Position numbers and translations under genes: made by a program
The notes under the pieces: model-generated
What the model saw: the letters and a program-made list of their open reading frames with translations, nothing else
Databases searched by the model: none
What the model was told of the DNA's origin: nothing
Part shown: positions 37,201 to 49,828 of the stretch, piece by piece
Numbering within the stretch: the first letter of the stretch is position 1
Layout: every line of letters begins with the position of its first letter
DNA from: Hydractinia symbiolongicarpus
Lineage: Eukaryota > Cnidaria > Hydrozoa > Anthoathecata > Hydractiniidae
DNA: 64,000 nt
Direction: 5' to 3'
Assembly: GCF_029227915.1 (NCBI RefSeq)
Contig: NC_079880.1
Location: 3,226,001 to 3,290,000, forward strand

Positions 37201-37880
37201 CGGGCCAAGCCGGGATTTACGGGAAATCGCGGGTTTTCGTTTGCCGGCGATTAAACTTCTTTTATTAAGCGTCTCATCAAAAATGAAAACATTTTTGAAA
37301 ACTACAAGTTTCATGCGTTTTAGTGGTGAAAAAATAATTTAAAAAATCGATCTGGAAATGAGTTTACTCCCTGGGTACTTTCTTTGTATACTTTTGACTA
37401 TACGGGCCAAGCCGGGATTTACGGGAAATCGCGGGTTTTCGTTTGCCGGCGATTAAACTTCTTTTATTCAGCGTCTCATCAAAAATGAAAACATTTTTAA
37501 AAACTACAAGTCTCATGGGCTTTAGTGGTGAAAAAATAATTTAAAAAATCGTTCTGGAAATGGGTTTACTCACAGGGTACTTTCTTTGTATACATTTGAC
37601 TATACGTGCCAAGCCCGGGATTTACGGGAAATCGCGGGTTTTCGTTTGCCGGCGATTAAACTTCTTTTATTCAGCGTCTCATCAAAAATGAAAACATTTT
37701 TGATAACTACAAGTCTCATGCGTTTTAGTGGTGAAAATATAATTTAAAAAATCATTCGGGAAATGAGTTTACTCCCTGGGTACTTTCTTTGTATACTTTT
37801 GACTATACGGGCCAAGCCGGGATTTACGGGAAATCGCGGGTTTTCGTTTGCCGGCGATTAAACTTCTTTTATTCAGCGTC
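34240..37880 (+). repeat. HOR: two copies of an 1821-bp 9-mer
   Basis: GTTCAGG at 34315 and 36136, CGGGTCAAGC near 34573 and 36394, and GGAAATGGG at 34926, 35735, 36747 and 37556 fit a 9-mer made of a 4-mer plus a 5-mer interval (809 + 1012). The first copy is also the displaced match of about 17.0-18.6 kb. Private changes include GTCTGGTAATG-like variants near 35940 and 36545, and CTAAAAGTC near 37100. Confidence 0.84.
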
Positions 37881-40800
37881 TCATCAAAAATGAAAACATT
37901 TTTAAAACCTACAAGTCTTATGCGTTTTAGTGGTGAAAAAATAATTTAAAAAATCGTTCTGGAAATGAGTTTACTCACAGGGTACTTTCTTTGTATACAT
38001 TTGACTATACGTGCCAAGCCCGGGATTTACGGGAAATCGCGGGTTTTCGTTTGCCGGCGATTAAACTTCTTTTATTCAGCGTCTCATCAAAAATGAAAAC
38101 ATTTTTGATAACTACAAGTCTCATGCGTTTTAGTGGTGAAAATATAATTTAAAAAATCATTCGGGAAATGAGTTTACTCCCTGGGTACTTTCTTTGTATA
38201 CTTTTGACTATACGGGCCAAGCCGGGATTTACGGGAAATCGCGGGTTTTCGTTTGCCGGCGATTAAACTTCTTTTATTCAGCGTCTCATCAAAAATGAAA
38301 ACATTTTTAAAACCTACAAGTCTTATGCGTTTTAGTGGTGAAAAAATAATTTAAAAAATCGTTCTGGAAATGAGTTTACTCACAGGGTACTTTCTTTGTA
38401 TACATTCGACTATACGGACCAAGCCCGGGATTTACAGGAAATCGCGGGTTTTCGTTTTCCCGCGATTAAACCTCTTTGATTAAGCGTCTCATCAAAAATG
38501 AAAACATTTTTGAAAACTACAAGTCTCATGCGTTTTAGTGGTGAAAAAAAAATTTAAAAAATTGTTCGGGAAATGAGTTTACTCCCTGGGTACTTTCTTT
38601 GTATACATTCGACTATGCGGGCCAAGCCCCGGATTTACGGGAAAACGCCGGATTTCGTTTGCCAGAGATTAAACCTCTTTCATTAGGCGTCTCATCAAAA
38701 ATGAAAACATTTTTGACAACTACAAGTCTCATGCGTTTTAATGGTAAAAAAATAATTTAAAAAATCGTTCGGGAAATGAGTTTACTCCCTGGGTACTTTC
38801 TTTGTATACATTTGACTATACGGGCCGAGTCCGGGATTTACGGGAAATCGCGGGTTTTCGTTTGCCGGCGATTAAACTTCTTTTATTCAGCGTCTCATCA
38901 AAAATGAAAACATTTTTGATAACTACAAGTCTCATGCGTTTTAGTGGTGAAAATATAATTTAAAAAATCATTCGGGAAATGAGTTTACTCCCTGGGTACT
39001 TTCTTTGTATACTTTTGACTATACGGGCCAAGCCGGGATTTACGGGAAATCGCGGGTTTTCGTTTGCCGGCGATTAAACTTCTTTTATTCAGCGTCTCAT
39101 CAAAAATGAAAACATTTTTAAAACCTACAAGTCTTATGCGTTTTAGTGGTGAAAAAATAATTTAAAAAATCGTTCTGGAAATGAGTTTACTCACAGGGTA
39201 CTTTCTTTGTATACATTTGACTATACGTGCCAAGCCCGGGATTTACGGGAAATCGCGGGTTTTCGTTTGCCGGCGATTAAACTTCTTTTATTCAGCGTCT
39301 CATCAAAAATGAAAACATTTTTGATAACTACAAGTCTCATGCGTTTTAGTGGTGAAAATATAATTTAAAAAATCATTCGGGAAATGAGTTTACTCCCTGG
39401 GTACTTTCTTTGTATACTTTTGACTATACGGGCCAAGCCGGGATTTACGGGAAATCGCGGGTTTTCGTTTGCCGGCGATTAAACTTCTTTTATTCAGCGT
39501 CTCATCAAAAATGAAAACATTTTTAAAACCTACAAGTCTTATGCGTTTTAGTGGTGAAAAAATAATTTAAAAAATCGTTCTGGAAATGAGTTTACTCACA
39601 GGGTACTTTCTTTGTATACATTCGACTATACGGACCAAGCCCGGGATTTACAGGAAATCGCGGGTTTTCGTTTTCCCGCGATTAAACCTCTTTGATTAAG
39701 CGTCTCATCAAAAATGAAAACATTTTTGAAAACTACAAGTCTCATGCGTTTTAGTGGTGAAAAAAAAATTTAAAAAATTGTTCGGGAAATGAGTTTACTC
39801 CCTGGGTACTTTCTTTGTATACATTCGACTATGCGGGCCAAGCCCCGGATTTACGGGAAAACGCCGGATTTCGTTTGCCGGAGATTAAACCTCTTTCATT
39901 AGGCGTCTCATCAAAAATGAAAACATTTTTGACAACTACAAGTCTCATGCGTTTTAATGGTAAAAAAATAATTTAAAAAATCGTTCGGGAAATGAGTTTA
40001 CTCCCTGGGTACTTTCTTTGTATACATTTGACTATACGGGCCGAGTCCGGGATTTACGGGAAATCGCGGATTTTCGTTTGCCGGCGATTAAACTGCTTTT
40101 ATTCAGCGTCTCATCAAAAATGAAAACATTTTTGAAAACTACAAGTCTCAGCGTTTTAGTGGTGAAAAAATAATTTAAAAAATCGTTCGGGAAATGATTT
40201 TACTCCCTGGGTACTTTCTTTGAATACTTTTGACTATACGGGCCAATCCGGGATTTACGGGAAATCGCGGGATTTCGTTTGCCGGCGATTAAACTTCTTT
40301 TATTTAGCGTCTCATCAAAAATGAAAACGTTTTTGAAAACTACAAGTCTCATGCGTTTTAGTGGTGAAAAAATAATTTAAAAAATCCTTCGGGAAATGAG
40401 TTTACTCCCTGGGTACTTTCTTTGTATACTTTTGACTATACCAGCCAAGCCGGGACTTACGGGAAATCGCGGGTTTTTGTTTGCCGGCGATTAAACTTCT
40501 TTTATTCAGCGTCTCATCAAAAATGAAAACATTTTTGAAAACTACAAGTCTCATGCGTTTTAGTGGTGAAAAAAAAATTTAAAAAATTGTTCGGGAAATG
40601 AGTTTACTCACTGGGTACTTTCTTTGTATACATTCGACTATGCGGGCCAAGCCCCGGATTTACGGGAAAACGCCGGATTTCGTTTGCCGGCGATTAAACC
40701 TCTTTCATTAAGAGTCTCATCAAAAATGAAAACATTTTTGAAAACTACAAGTCTCATGCGTTTTAGTGGTGAAAAAAAAATTTAAAAAATTGTTCGGGAA

Positions 40801-43800
40801 ATGAGTTTACTCCCTGGGTACTTTCTTTGTATACATTCGACTATGCGGGCCAAGCCCCGGATTTACGGGAAAACGCCGGATTTCGTTTGCCGGCGATTAA
40901 ACCTCTTTCATTCAGCGTCTCATCAAAAATGAAAACATTTTTGAAAACTACAAGTCTCATGCGTTTTAGTTGTGAAAAAATAATTTAAAAAATCATTCGG
41001 GAAATGAGTTTACTCCCTGGGTACTTTCTTTGTATACTTTTGACTATACGGGCCAAGCCGGGATTTACGGGAAATCGCGGGTTTTCGTTTGCCGGCGATT
41101 AAACTTCTTTTATTCAGCGTCTCATCAAAAATGAAAACATTTTTAAAACCTACAAGTCTTATGCGTTTTAGTGGTGAAAAAATAATTTAAAAAATCGTTC
41201 TGGAAATGAGTTTACTCACAGGGTACTTTCTTTGTATACATTTGACTATACGTGCCAAGCCCGGGATTTACGGGAAATCGCGGGTTTTCGTTTGCCGGCG
41301 ATTAAACTTCTTTTATTCAGCGTCTCATCAAAAATGAAAACATTTTTGATAACTACAAGTCTCATGCGTTTTAGTGGTGAAAATATAATTTAAAAAATCA
41401 TTCGGGAAATGAGTTTACTCCCTGGGTACTTTCTTTGTATACTTTTGACTATACGGGCCAAGCCGGGATTTACGGGAAATCGCGGGTTTTCGTTTGCCGG
41501 CGATTAAACTTCTTTTATTCAGCGTCTCATCAAAAATGAAAACATTTTTAAAACCTACAAGTCTTATGCGTTTTAGTGGTGAAAAAATAATTTAAAAAAT
41601 CGTTCTGGAAATGAGTTTACTCACAGGGTACTTTCTTTGTATACATTCGACTATACGGACCAAGCCCGGGATTTACAGGAAATCGCGGGTTTTCGTTTTC
41701 CCGCGATTAAACCTCTTTGATTAAGCGTCTCATCAAAAATGAAAACATTTTTGAAAACTACAAGTCTCATGCGTTTTAGTGGTGAAAAAAAAATTTAAAA
41801 AATTGTTCGGGAAATGAGTTTACTCCCTGGGTACTTTCTTTGTATACATTCGACTATGCGGGCCAAGCCCCGGATTTACGGGAAAACGCCGGATTTCGTT
41901 TGCCGGAGATTAAACCTCTTTCATTAGGCGTCTCATCAAAAATGAAAACATTTTTGACAACTACAAGTCTCATGCGTTTTAATGGTAAAAAAATAATTTA
42001 AAAAATCGTTCGGGAAATGAGTTTACTCCCTGGGTACTTTCTTTGTATACATTTGACTATACGGGCCGAGTCCGGGATTTACGGGAAATCGCGGATTTTC
42101 GTTTGCCGGCGATTAAACTGCTTTTATTCAGCGTCTCATCAAAAATGAAAACATTTTTGAAAACTACAAGTCTCAGCGTTTTAGTGGTGAAAAAATAATT
42201 TAAAAAATCGTTCGGGAAATGATTTTACTCCCTGGGTACTTTCTTTGAATACTTTTGACTATACGGGCCAAGCCGGGATTTACGGGAAATCGCGGGTTTT
42301 CGTTTGCCGGCGATTAAACTTCTTTTATTCAGCGTCTCATCAAAAATGAAAACATTTTTAAAACCTACAAGTCTTATGCGTTTTAGTGGTGAAAAAATAA
42401 TTTAAAAAATCGTTCTGGAAATGAGTTTACTCACAGGGTACTTTCTTTGTATACATTTGACTATACGTGCCAAGCCCGGGATTTACGGGAAATCGCGGGT
42501 TTTCGTTTGCCGGCGATTAAACTTCTTTTATTCAGCGTCTCATCAAAAATGAAAACATTTTTGATAACTACAAGTCTCATGCGTTTTAGTGGTGAAAATA
42601 TAATTTAAAAAATCATTCGGGAAATGAGTTTACTCCCTGGGTACTTTCTTTGTATACTTTTGACTATACGGGCCAAGCCGGGATTTACGGGAAATCGCGG
42701 GTTTTCGTTTGCCGGCGATTAAACTTCTTTTATTCAGCGTCTCATCAAAAATGAAAACATTTTTAAAACCTACAAGTCTTATGCGTTTTAGTGGTGAAAA
42801 AATAATTTAAAAAATCGTTCTGGAAATGAGTTTACTCACAGGGTACTTTCTTTGTATACATTCGACTATACGGACCAAGCCCGGGATTTACAGGAAATCG
42901 CGGGTTTTCGTTTTCCCGCGATTAAACCTCTTTGATTAAGCGTCTCATCAAAAATGAAAACATTTTTGAAAACTACAAGTCTCATGCGTTTTAGTGGTGA
43001 AAAAAAAATTTAAAAAATTGTTCGGGAAATGAGTTTACTCCCTGGGTACTTTCTTTGTATACATTCGACTATGCGGGCCAAGCCCCGGATTTACGGGAAA
43101 ACGCCGGATTTCGTTTGCCGGAGATTAAACCTCTTTCATTAGGCGTCTCATCAAAAATGAAAACATTTTTGACAACTACAAGTCTCATGCGTTTTAATGG
43201 TAAAAAAATAATTTAAAAAATCGTTCGGGAAATGAGTTTACTCCCTGGGTACTTTCTTTGTATACATTTGACTATACGGGCCGAGTCCGGGATTTACGGG
43301 AAATCGCGGATTTTCGTTTGCCGGCGATTAAACTGCTTTTATTCAGCGTCTCATCAAAAATGAAAACATTTTTGAAAACTACAAGTCTCAGCGTTTTAGT
43401 GGTGAAAAAATAATTTAAAAAATCGTTCGGGAAATGATTTTACTCCCTGGGTACTTTCTTTGAATACTTTTGACTTTACCGGCCAATCCGGGATTTACGG
43501 GAAATCGCGGGATTTCGTTTGCCGGCGATTAAACTTCTTTTATTTAGCGTCTCATCAAAAATGAAAACGTTTTTGAAAACTACAAGTCTCATGCGTTTTA
43601 GTGGTGAAAAAATAATTTAAAAAATCCTTCGGGAAATGAGTTTACTCCCTGGGTACTTTCTTTGTATACTTTTGACTATACCAGCCAAGCCGGGACTTAC
43701 GGGAAATCGCGGGTTTTCGTTTGCCGGCGATTAAACTTCTTTTATTCAGCGTCTCATCAAAAATGAAAACATTTTTGAAAACTACAAGTCTCATGCGTTT

Positions 43801-44200
43801 TAGTGGTGAAAAAAAAAATTTAAAAAATCGTTCGGGAAATGAGTTTACTCACTGGGTACTTTCTTTGTATACATTCGACTATGCGGGCCAAGACCCGGAT
43901 TTACGGGAAAACGCCGGATTTCGTTTGCCGGCGATTAAACCTCTTTCATTAAGAGTCTCATCAAAAATGAAAACATTTTTAAAAACTACAAGTCTCATGC
44001 GTTTTAGTGGTGAAAAAAAAATTTAAAAAATTGTTCGGGAAATGAGTTTACTCCCTGGGTACTTTCTTTGTATACATTCGACTATGCGGGCCAAGCCCCG
44101 GATTTACGGGAAAACGCCGGATTTCGTTTGCCGGCGATTAAACCTCTTTCATTCAGCGTCTCATCAAAAATGAAAACATTTTTGAAAACTACAAGTCTCA
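37880..44200 (+). repeat. HOR domain with 1215- and 2025-bp units
   Basis: The GGACCAAG form, followed by TTTACAGG and TTTTCCCGCG, lies at 38416, 39632, 41657 and 42872 (spacings 1216, 2025, 1215). TTTGAATAC follows the same rhythm at about 40221, 42246 and 43461. So 6-mer and 10-mer versions of one unit alternate. The 43461 copy has a private GACTTTACCGGCC. The GGACCAAG form at 35988 is 2428 bp (12 monomers) before the first of these. Confidence 0.82.
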
Positions 44201-47000
44201 TGCGTTTTAGTGGTGAAAAAATAATTTAAAAAATCATTCGGGAAATGAGTTTACTCCCTGGGTACTTTCTTTGTATACTTTTGACTATACGGGCCAAGCC
44301 GGGATTTACGGGAAATCGCGGGTTTTCGTTTGCCGGCGATTAAACTTCTTTTATTCAGCGTCTCATCAAAAATGAAAACATTTTTAAAACCTACAAGTCT
44401 TATGCGTTTTAGTGGTGAAAAAATAATTTAAAAAATCGTTCTGGAAATGAGTTTACTCACAGGGTACTTTCTTTGTATACATTTGACTATACGTGCCAAG
44501 CCCGGGATTTACGGGAAATCGCGGGTTTTCGTTTGCCGGCGATTAAACTTCTTTTATTCAGCGTCTCATCAAAAATGAAAACATTTTTGAAAACTACAAG
44601 TCTCATGCGTTTTAGTGGTGAAAAAAAAAATTAAAAAATTGTTCGGGAAATGAGTTTACTCCCTGGGTACTTTCTTTGTATACATTCGACTATGCGGGCC
44701 AAGCCCCGGATTTACGGGAAAACGCCGGATTTTGTTTGCCCTCGATTAAACCTCTTTCATTAAGAGTCTCATCAAAAATGAAAACATTTTTGAAAACTAC
44801 AAGTCTCATGCGTTTTAGTGGTGAAAAAAAAATTTAAAAAATTGTTCGGGAAATGAGTTTACTCCCTGGGTACTTTCTTTGTATACATTCGACTATGCGG
44901 GCCAAGCCCCGGATTTACGGGAAATCGCGGGTTTTCGTTTGCCGGCGATTAAACCTCTTTGATTAAGCGTCTCATCAAAAATGAAAACATTTTTGAAAAC
45001 TACAAGTCTCATGCGTTTTAGTGGTGAAAAAAAAAATTAAAAAATTGTTCGGGAAATGAGTTTACTCCCTGGGTACTTTCTTTGTATACATTCGACTATG
45101 CGGGCCAAGCCCCGGATTTACGGGAAAACGCCGGATTTTGTTTGCCGGCGATTAAACCTCTTTCATTAAGAGTCTCATCAAAAATGAAAACATTTTTGAA
45201 AACTACAAGTCTCATGCGTTTTAGTGGTGAAAAAAAAATTTAAAAAATTGTTCGGGAAATGAGTTTACTCCCTGGGTACTTTCTTTGTATACATTCGACT
45301 ATGCGGGCCAAGCCCCGGATTTACGGGAAAACGCCGGATTTCGTTTGCCGGCGATTAAACCTCTTTCATTAAGCGTCTCATCAAAAATGAAAACATTTTT
45401 GACAACTACAAGTCTCATGCGTTTTAGTGGTGAAAAAATAATTTAAAAAATCGTTCGGGAAATGAGTTTACTCCCTGGGTACTTTCTTTGTATACTTTTG
45501 ACTATACGGGCCGAGTCCGGGATTTACGGGAAATCGCGGATTTTCGTTTGCCGGCGATTAAACTGCTTTTATTCAGCGTCTCATCAAAAATGAAAACATT
45601 TTTGAAAACTACAAGTCTCATGCGTTTTAGCGGTGAAAAAATAATTTAAAAAATCCTTCGGGAAATGAGTTTACTCCCTGGGTACTTTCTTTGTATACTT
45701 TTGACTATACCAGCCAAGCCGGGCTTTACGGGAAATCGCGGGTTTTCGTTTGCCGGCGATTAAACTTCTTTTATTCAGCGTCTCATCAAAATTGAAAACA
45801 TTTTTGAAAACTACAAGTCTCATGCGTTTTAGTGGTGAAAAAGTAATTTAAAAAATCGTTCGGGAAATGAGTTTTCTCCCTGGGTACTTTCTTTGTATAC
45901 ATTCGACTATACGGGCCAAGCCCCGGATTTACGGGAAAACGCGGGATTTCGTTTGCCGGCGATTAAACCTCTTCCATTAAGAGTCTCATCAAAAATGAAA
46001 ACATTTTTGACAACTACAAGTCTCATGCGTTTTAGTGGTGAAAAAATAATTTAAAAAATCGTTCGGAAAATGAGTTTACTCCCTGGGTACTTTCTTTGTA
46101 TACTTTTGACTATGCGGGCCGAGTCCGGGATTTACGGGAAATCGCGGATTTTCGTTTGCCGGCGATTAAACTGCTTTTATTCAGCGTCTCATCAAAAATG
46201 AAAACATTTTTGAAAACTACAAGTCTCATGCGTTTTAGTGGTGAAAAAACAATTTAAAAAATCGTTCGGGAAATGAGTTTACTCCCTGGGTACTTTCTTT
46301 GTATACTTTTGACTATACGGGCCAAGCCGGGATTTACGGGAAATCGCGGGTTTTCGTTTGCCGGCGATTAAACTTCTTTTATTGAGCGTCTCATCAAAAA
46401 TGAAAACATTTTTGAAAACTACAAGTCTCATGCGTTTTAGTGGTGAAAAAATAATTTAAAAAATCGATCTGGAAATGAGTTTACTCCCTGGGTACTTTCT
46501 TTGTATACTTTTGACTATACGGGCCAAGCCGGGATTTACGGGAAATCGCGGGTTTTCGTTTGCCGGCGATTAAACTTCTTTTATTCAGCGTCTCATCAAA
46601 AATGAAAACATTTTTAAAAACTACAAGTCTCATGGGCTTTAGTGGTGAAAAAATAATTTGAAAAATCGTTCTGGAAATGGGTTTACTCACAGGGTACTTT
46701 CTTTGTATACATTTGACTATACGTGCCAAGCCCGGGATTTACGGGAAATCGCGGGTTTTCGTTTGCCGGCGATTAAACTTCTTTTATTCAGCGTCTCATC
46801 AAAAATGAAAACATTTTTGATAACTACAAGTCTCATGCGTTTTAGTGGTGAAAATATAATTTAAAAAATCATTCGGGAAATGAGTTTACTCCCTGGGTAC
46901 TTTCTTTGTATACTTTTGACTATACGGGCCAAGCCGGGATTTACGGGAAATCGCGGGTTTTCCTTTGCCGGCGATTAAACTTCTTTTATTCAGCGTCTCA
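44200..47000 (+). repeat. Patchwork of blocks shared with 22 kb and 28-29 kb
   Basis: A 406-bp (2-mer) tandem copy is marked by GGATTTTGTTTGCC at about 44729 and 45135 and by a GAAAAAAAAAATTAAAA tract. TTTTAGCGGTG near 45623 matches 22543. CCTCTTCCATTAAGAG near 45970 matches 28351, and the following GGAAATGGG unit at 46673 matches 29056, both about 17.6 kb away. Adjacent pieces therefore trace to different parts of the array. Confidence 0.75.
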
Positions 47001-49820
47001 TCAAAAATGAAAACATTTTTAAAACCTACAAGTCTTATGCGTTTTAGTGGTGAAAAAATAATTTAAAAAATCGTTCTGGAAATGAGTTTACTCACAGGGT
47101 ACTTTCTTTGTATACATTCGACTATACGGACCAAGCTCAGGATTTACAGGAAATCGCGGGTTTTCGTTTTCCGGCGATTAAACCTCTTTGATTAAGCGTC
47201 TCATCAAAAATGAAAACATTTTTGAAAACTACAAGTCTCATGCGTTTTAGTGGTGAAAAAAAAATTTAAAAAATTGTTCGGGAAATGAGTTTACTCCCTG
47301 GGTACTTTCTTTGTATACATTCGACTATGCGGGCCAAGCCCCGGATTTACGGGAAAACGCCGGATTTCGTTTGCCGGCGATTAAACCTCTTTCATTAGGC
47401 GTCTCATCAAAAATGAAAACATTTTTGACAACTACAAGTCTCATGCGTTTTAGTGGTGAAAAAATAATTTAAAAAATCGTTCGGGAAATGAGTTTACTCC
47501 CTGGGTACTTTCTTTGTATACATTTGACTATACGGGCCGAGTCCGGGATTTACGGGAAATCGCGGATTTTCGTTTGCCGGCGATTAAACTGCTTTTATTC
47601 AGCGTCTCATCAAAAATGAAAACATTTTTGAAAACTACAAGTCTCAGCGTTTTAGTGGTGAAAAAATAATTTAAAAAATCGTTCGGGAAATGAGTTTACT
47701 CCCTGGGTACTTTCTTTGTATACTTTTGACTATACGGGCCAATCCGGGATTTACGGGAAATCGCGGGTTTTCGTTTGCCGGCGATTAAACTTCTTTTATT
47801 CAGCGTCTCATCAAAAATGAAAACATTTTTGAAAACTACAAGTCTCATGCGTTTTAGTGGTGAAAAAATAATTTAAAAATTCCTTCGGGAAATGAGTTTA
47901 CTCCCTGGGTACTTTCTTTGTATACTTTTGACTATACCAGCCAAGCCGGGATTTACGGGAAATCGCGGGTTTTCGTTTGCCGGCGATTAAACTTCTTTTA
48001 TTCAGCGTCTCATCAAAAATGAAAACATTTTTGAAAACTACAAGTCTCATGCGTTTTAGTGGTGAAAAAAAATTTAAAAAATCGTTCGGGAAATGAGTTT
48101 ACTCCCTGGGTACTTTCTTTGTATACATTCGACTATACGGGCCAAGCCCCGGATTTACGGGAAAACGCGGGATTTCGTTTGCCGGCGATTAAACCTCTTT
48201 CATTAAGAGCTTCATCAAAAATGAAAACATTTTTGAAAACTACAAGTCTCATGCGTTTTAGTGGTGAAAAAAAAATTTAAAAAATTGTTCGGGAAATGAG
48301 TTTACTCCCTGGGTACTTTCTTTGTATACATTCGACTATGCGGGCCAAGCCCCGGATTTACGGGAAAACGCTGGATTTCGTTTGCCGGCGAATAAACCTC
48401 TTTCATTAAGCGTCTCATCAAAAATGAAAACATTTTTGACAACTACAAGTCTCATGCGTTTTAGTGGTGAAAAAATAATTTAAAAAATCGTTCGGGAAAT
48501 GAGTTTACTCCCTGGGTACTTTCTTTGTATACTTTTGACTATACGGGCCGAGTCCGGGATTTACGGGAAATCGCGGATTTTCGTTTGCCGGCGATTAAAC
48601 TGCTTTTATTCAGCGTCTCATCAAAAATGAAAACATTTTTGAAAACTACAAGTCTCATGCGTTTTAGTGGTGAAGAAATAATTTAAAAAATCCTCCGGGA
48701 AATGAGTTTACTCCCTGGGTACTTTCTTTGTATACTTTTGACTATACCGGCCAAGCCGGGATTTACGGGAAATCGCGGGTTTTCGTTTGCCGGCGATTAA
48801 ACTTCTTTTATTCAGCGTCTCATCAAAATTGAAAACATTTTTGAAAACTAAAAGTCTCATGCGTTTTAGTGGTGAAAAAGTAATTTAAAAAATCGTTCGG
48901 GAAATGAGTTTACTCCCTGGGTACTTTCTTTGTATACATTCGACTATACGGGCCAAGCCCCGGATTTACGGGAATACGCGGGATTTCGTTTGCCGGCGAT
49001 TAAACCTCTTTCATTAAGAGTCTCATCAAAAATGAAAACATTTTTGACAACTACAAGTCTCATGCGTTTTAGTGGTGAAAAAATAATTTAAAAAATCGTT
49101 CGGGAATTGAGTTTACTCCCTGGGTACTTTCTTTGTATACTTTTGACTATACGGCCGAGTCCGGGATTTACGGGAAATCGCGGATTTTCGTTTGCCGGCG
49201 ATTAAACTGTTTTTATTCAGCGTCTCATCAAAAATGAAAACATTTTTAAAAACTACAAGTCTTATGCGTTTTAGTGGTGAAAAAATAATTTAAAAAATCG
49301 TTCTGGAAATGAGTTTACTCACAGGGTACTTTCTTTGTATACATTCGACTATACGGGCCAAGCCCCGGATTTACGGGAATACGCGGGATTTCGTTTGCCG
49401 GCGATTAAACCTCTTTCATTAAGCGTCTCATCAAAAATGAAAACATTTTTGAAAACTACAAGTCTCATGCGTTTTAGTGGTGAAAAAAAAATTTAAAAAA
49501 TCGTTCGGGAAATGAGTTTACTCCCTGGGTACTTTCTTTGTATACATTCGACTATACGGGCCAAGCCCCGGATTTACGGAAAAACGCGAGATTTCGTTTG
49601 CCGGCGATTAAACCTCTCTCATTAAGCGTCTCATCAAAAATGAAAACATTTTTGATAACTACAAGTCTCATGCGTTTTAGTGGTGAAAAAATAATTTAAA
49701 AAATCGTTCTGGAAATGAGTTTACTCCCTGGGTACTTTCTTTGTATACTTTTGACTATACGGGCCGAGTCCGGGATTTAGGGAAATCGCAGGTTTTCGTT
49801 TGCCGGCGATTAAACTGCTT
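47000..49820 (+). repeat. Satellite segment without a clear HOR
   Basis: Ordinary forward monomers occur here, with units resembling those at about 1.5-3 kb (GGACCAAG near 47130), the TCTCAGCG type (near 47641), and the AAAATTGAAAAC and GTAATTT types (near 48830). I found no period longer than one monomer that repeats inside this stretch. From about 49.1 kb the monomers become the types f-i of the following 9-mer array. Confidence 0.7.
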
Positions 49821-49828
49821 TTATTCAG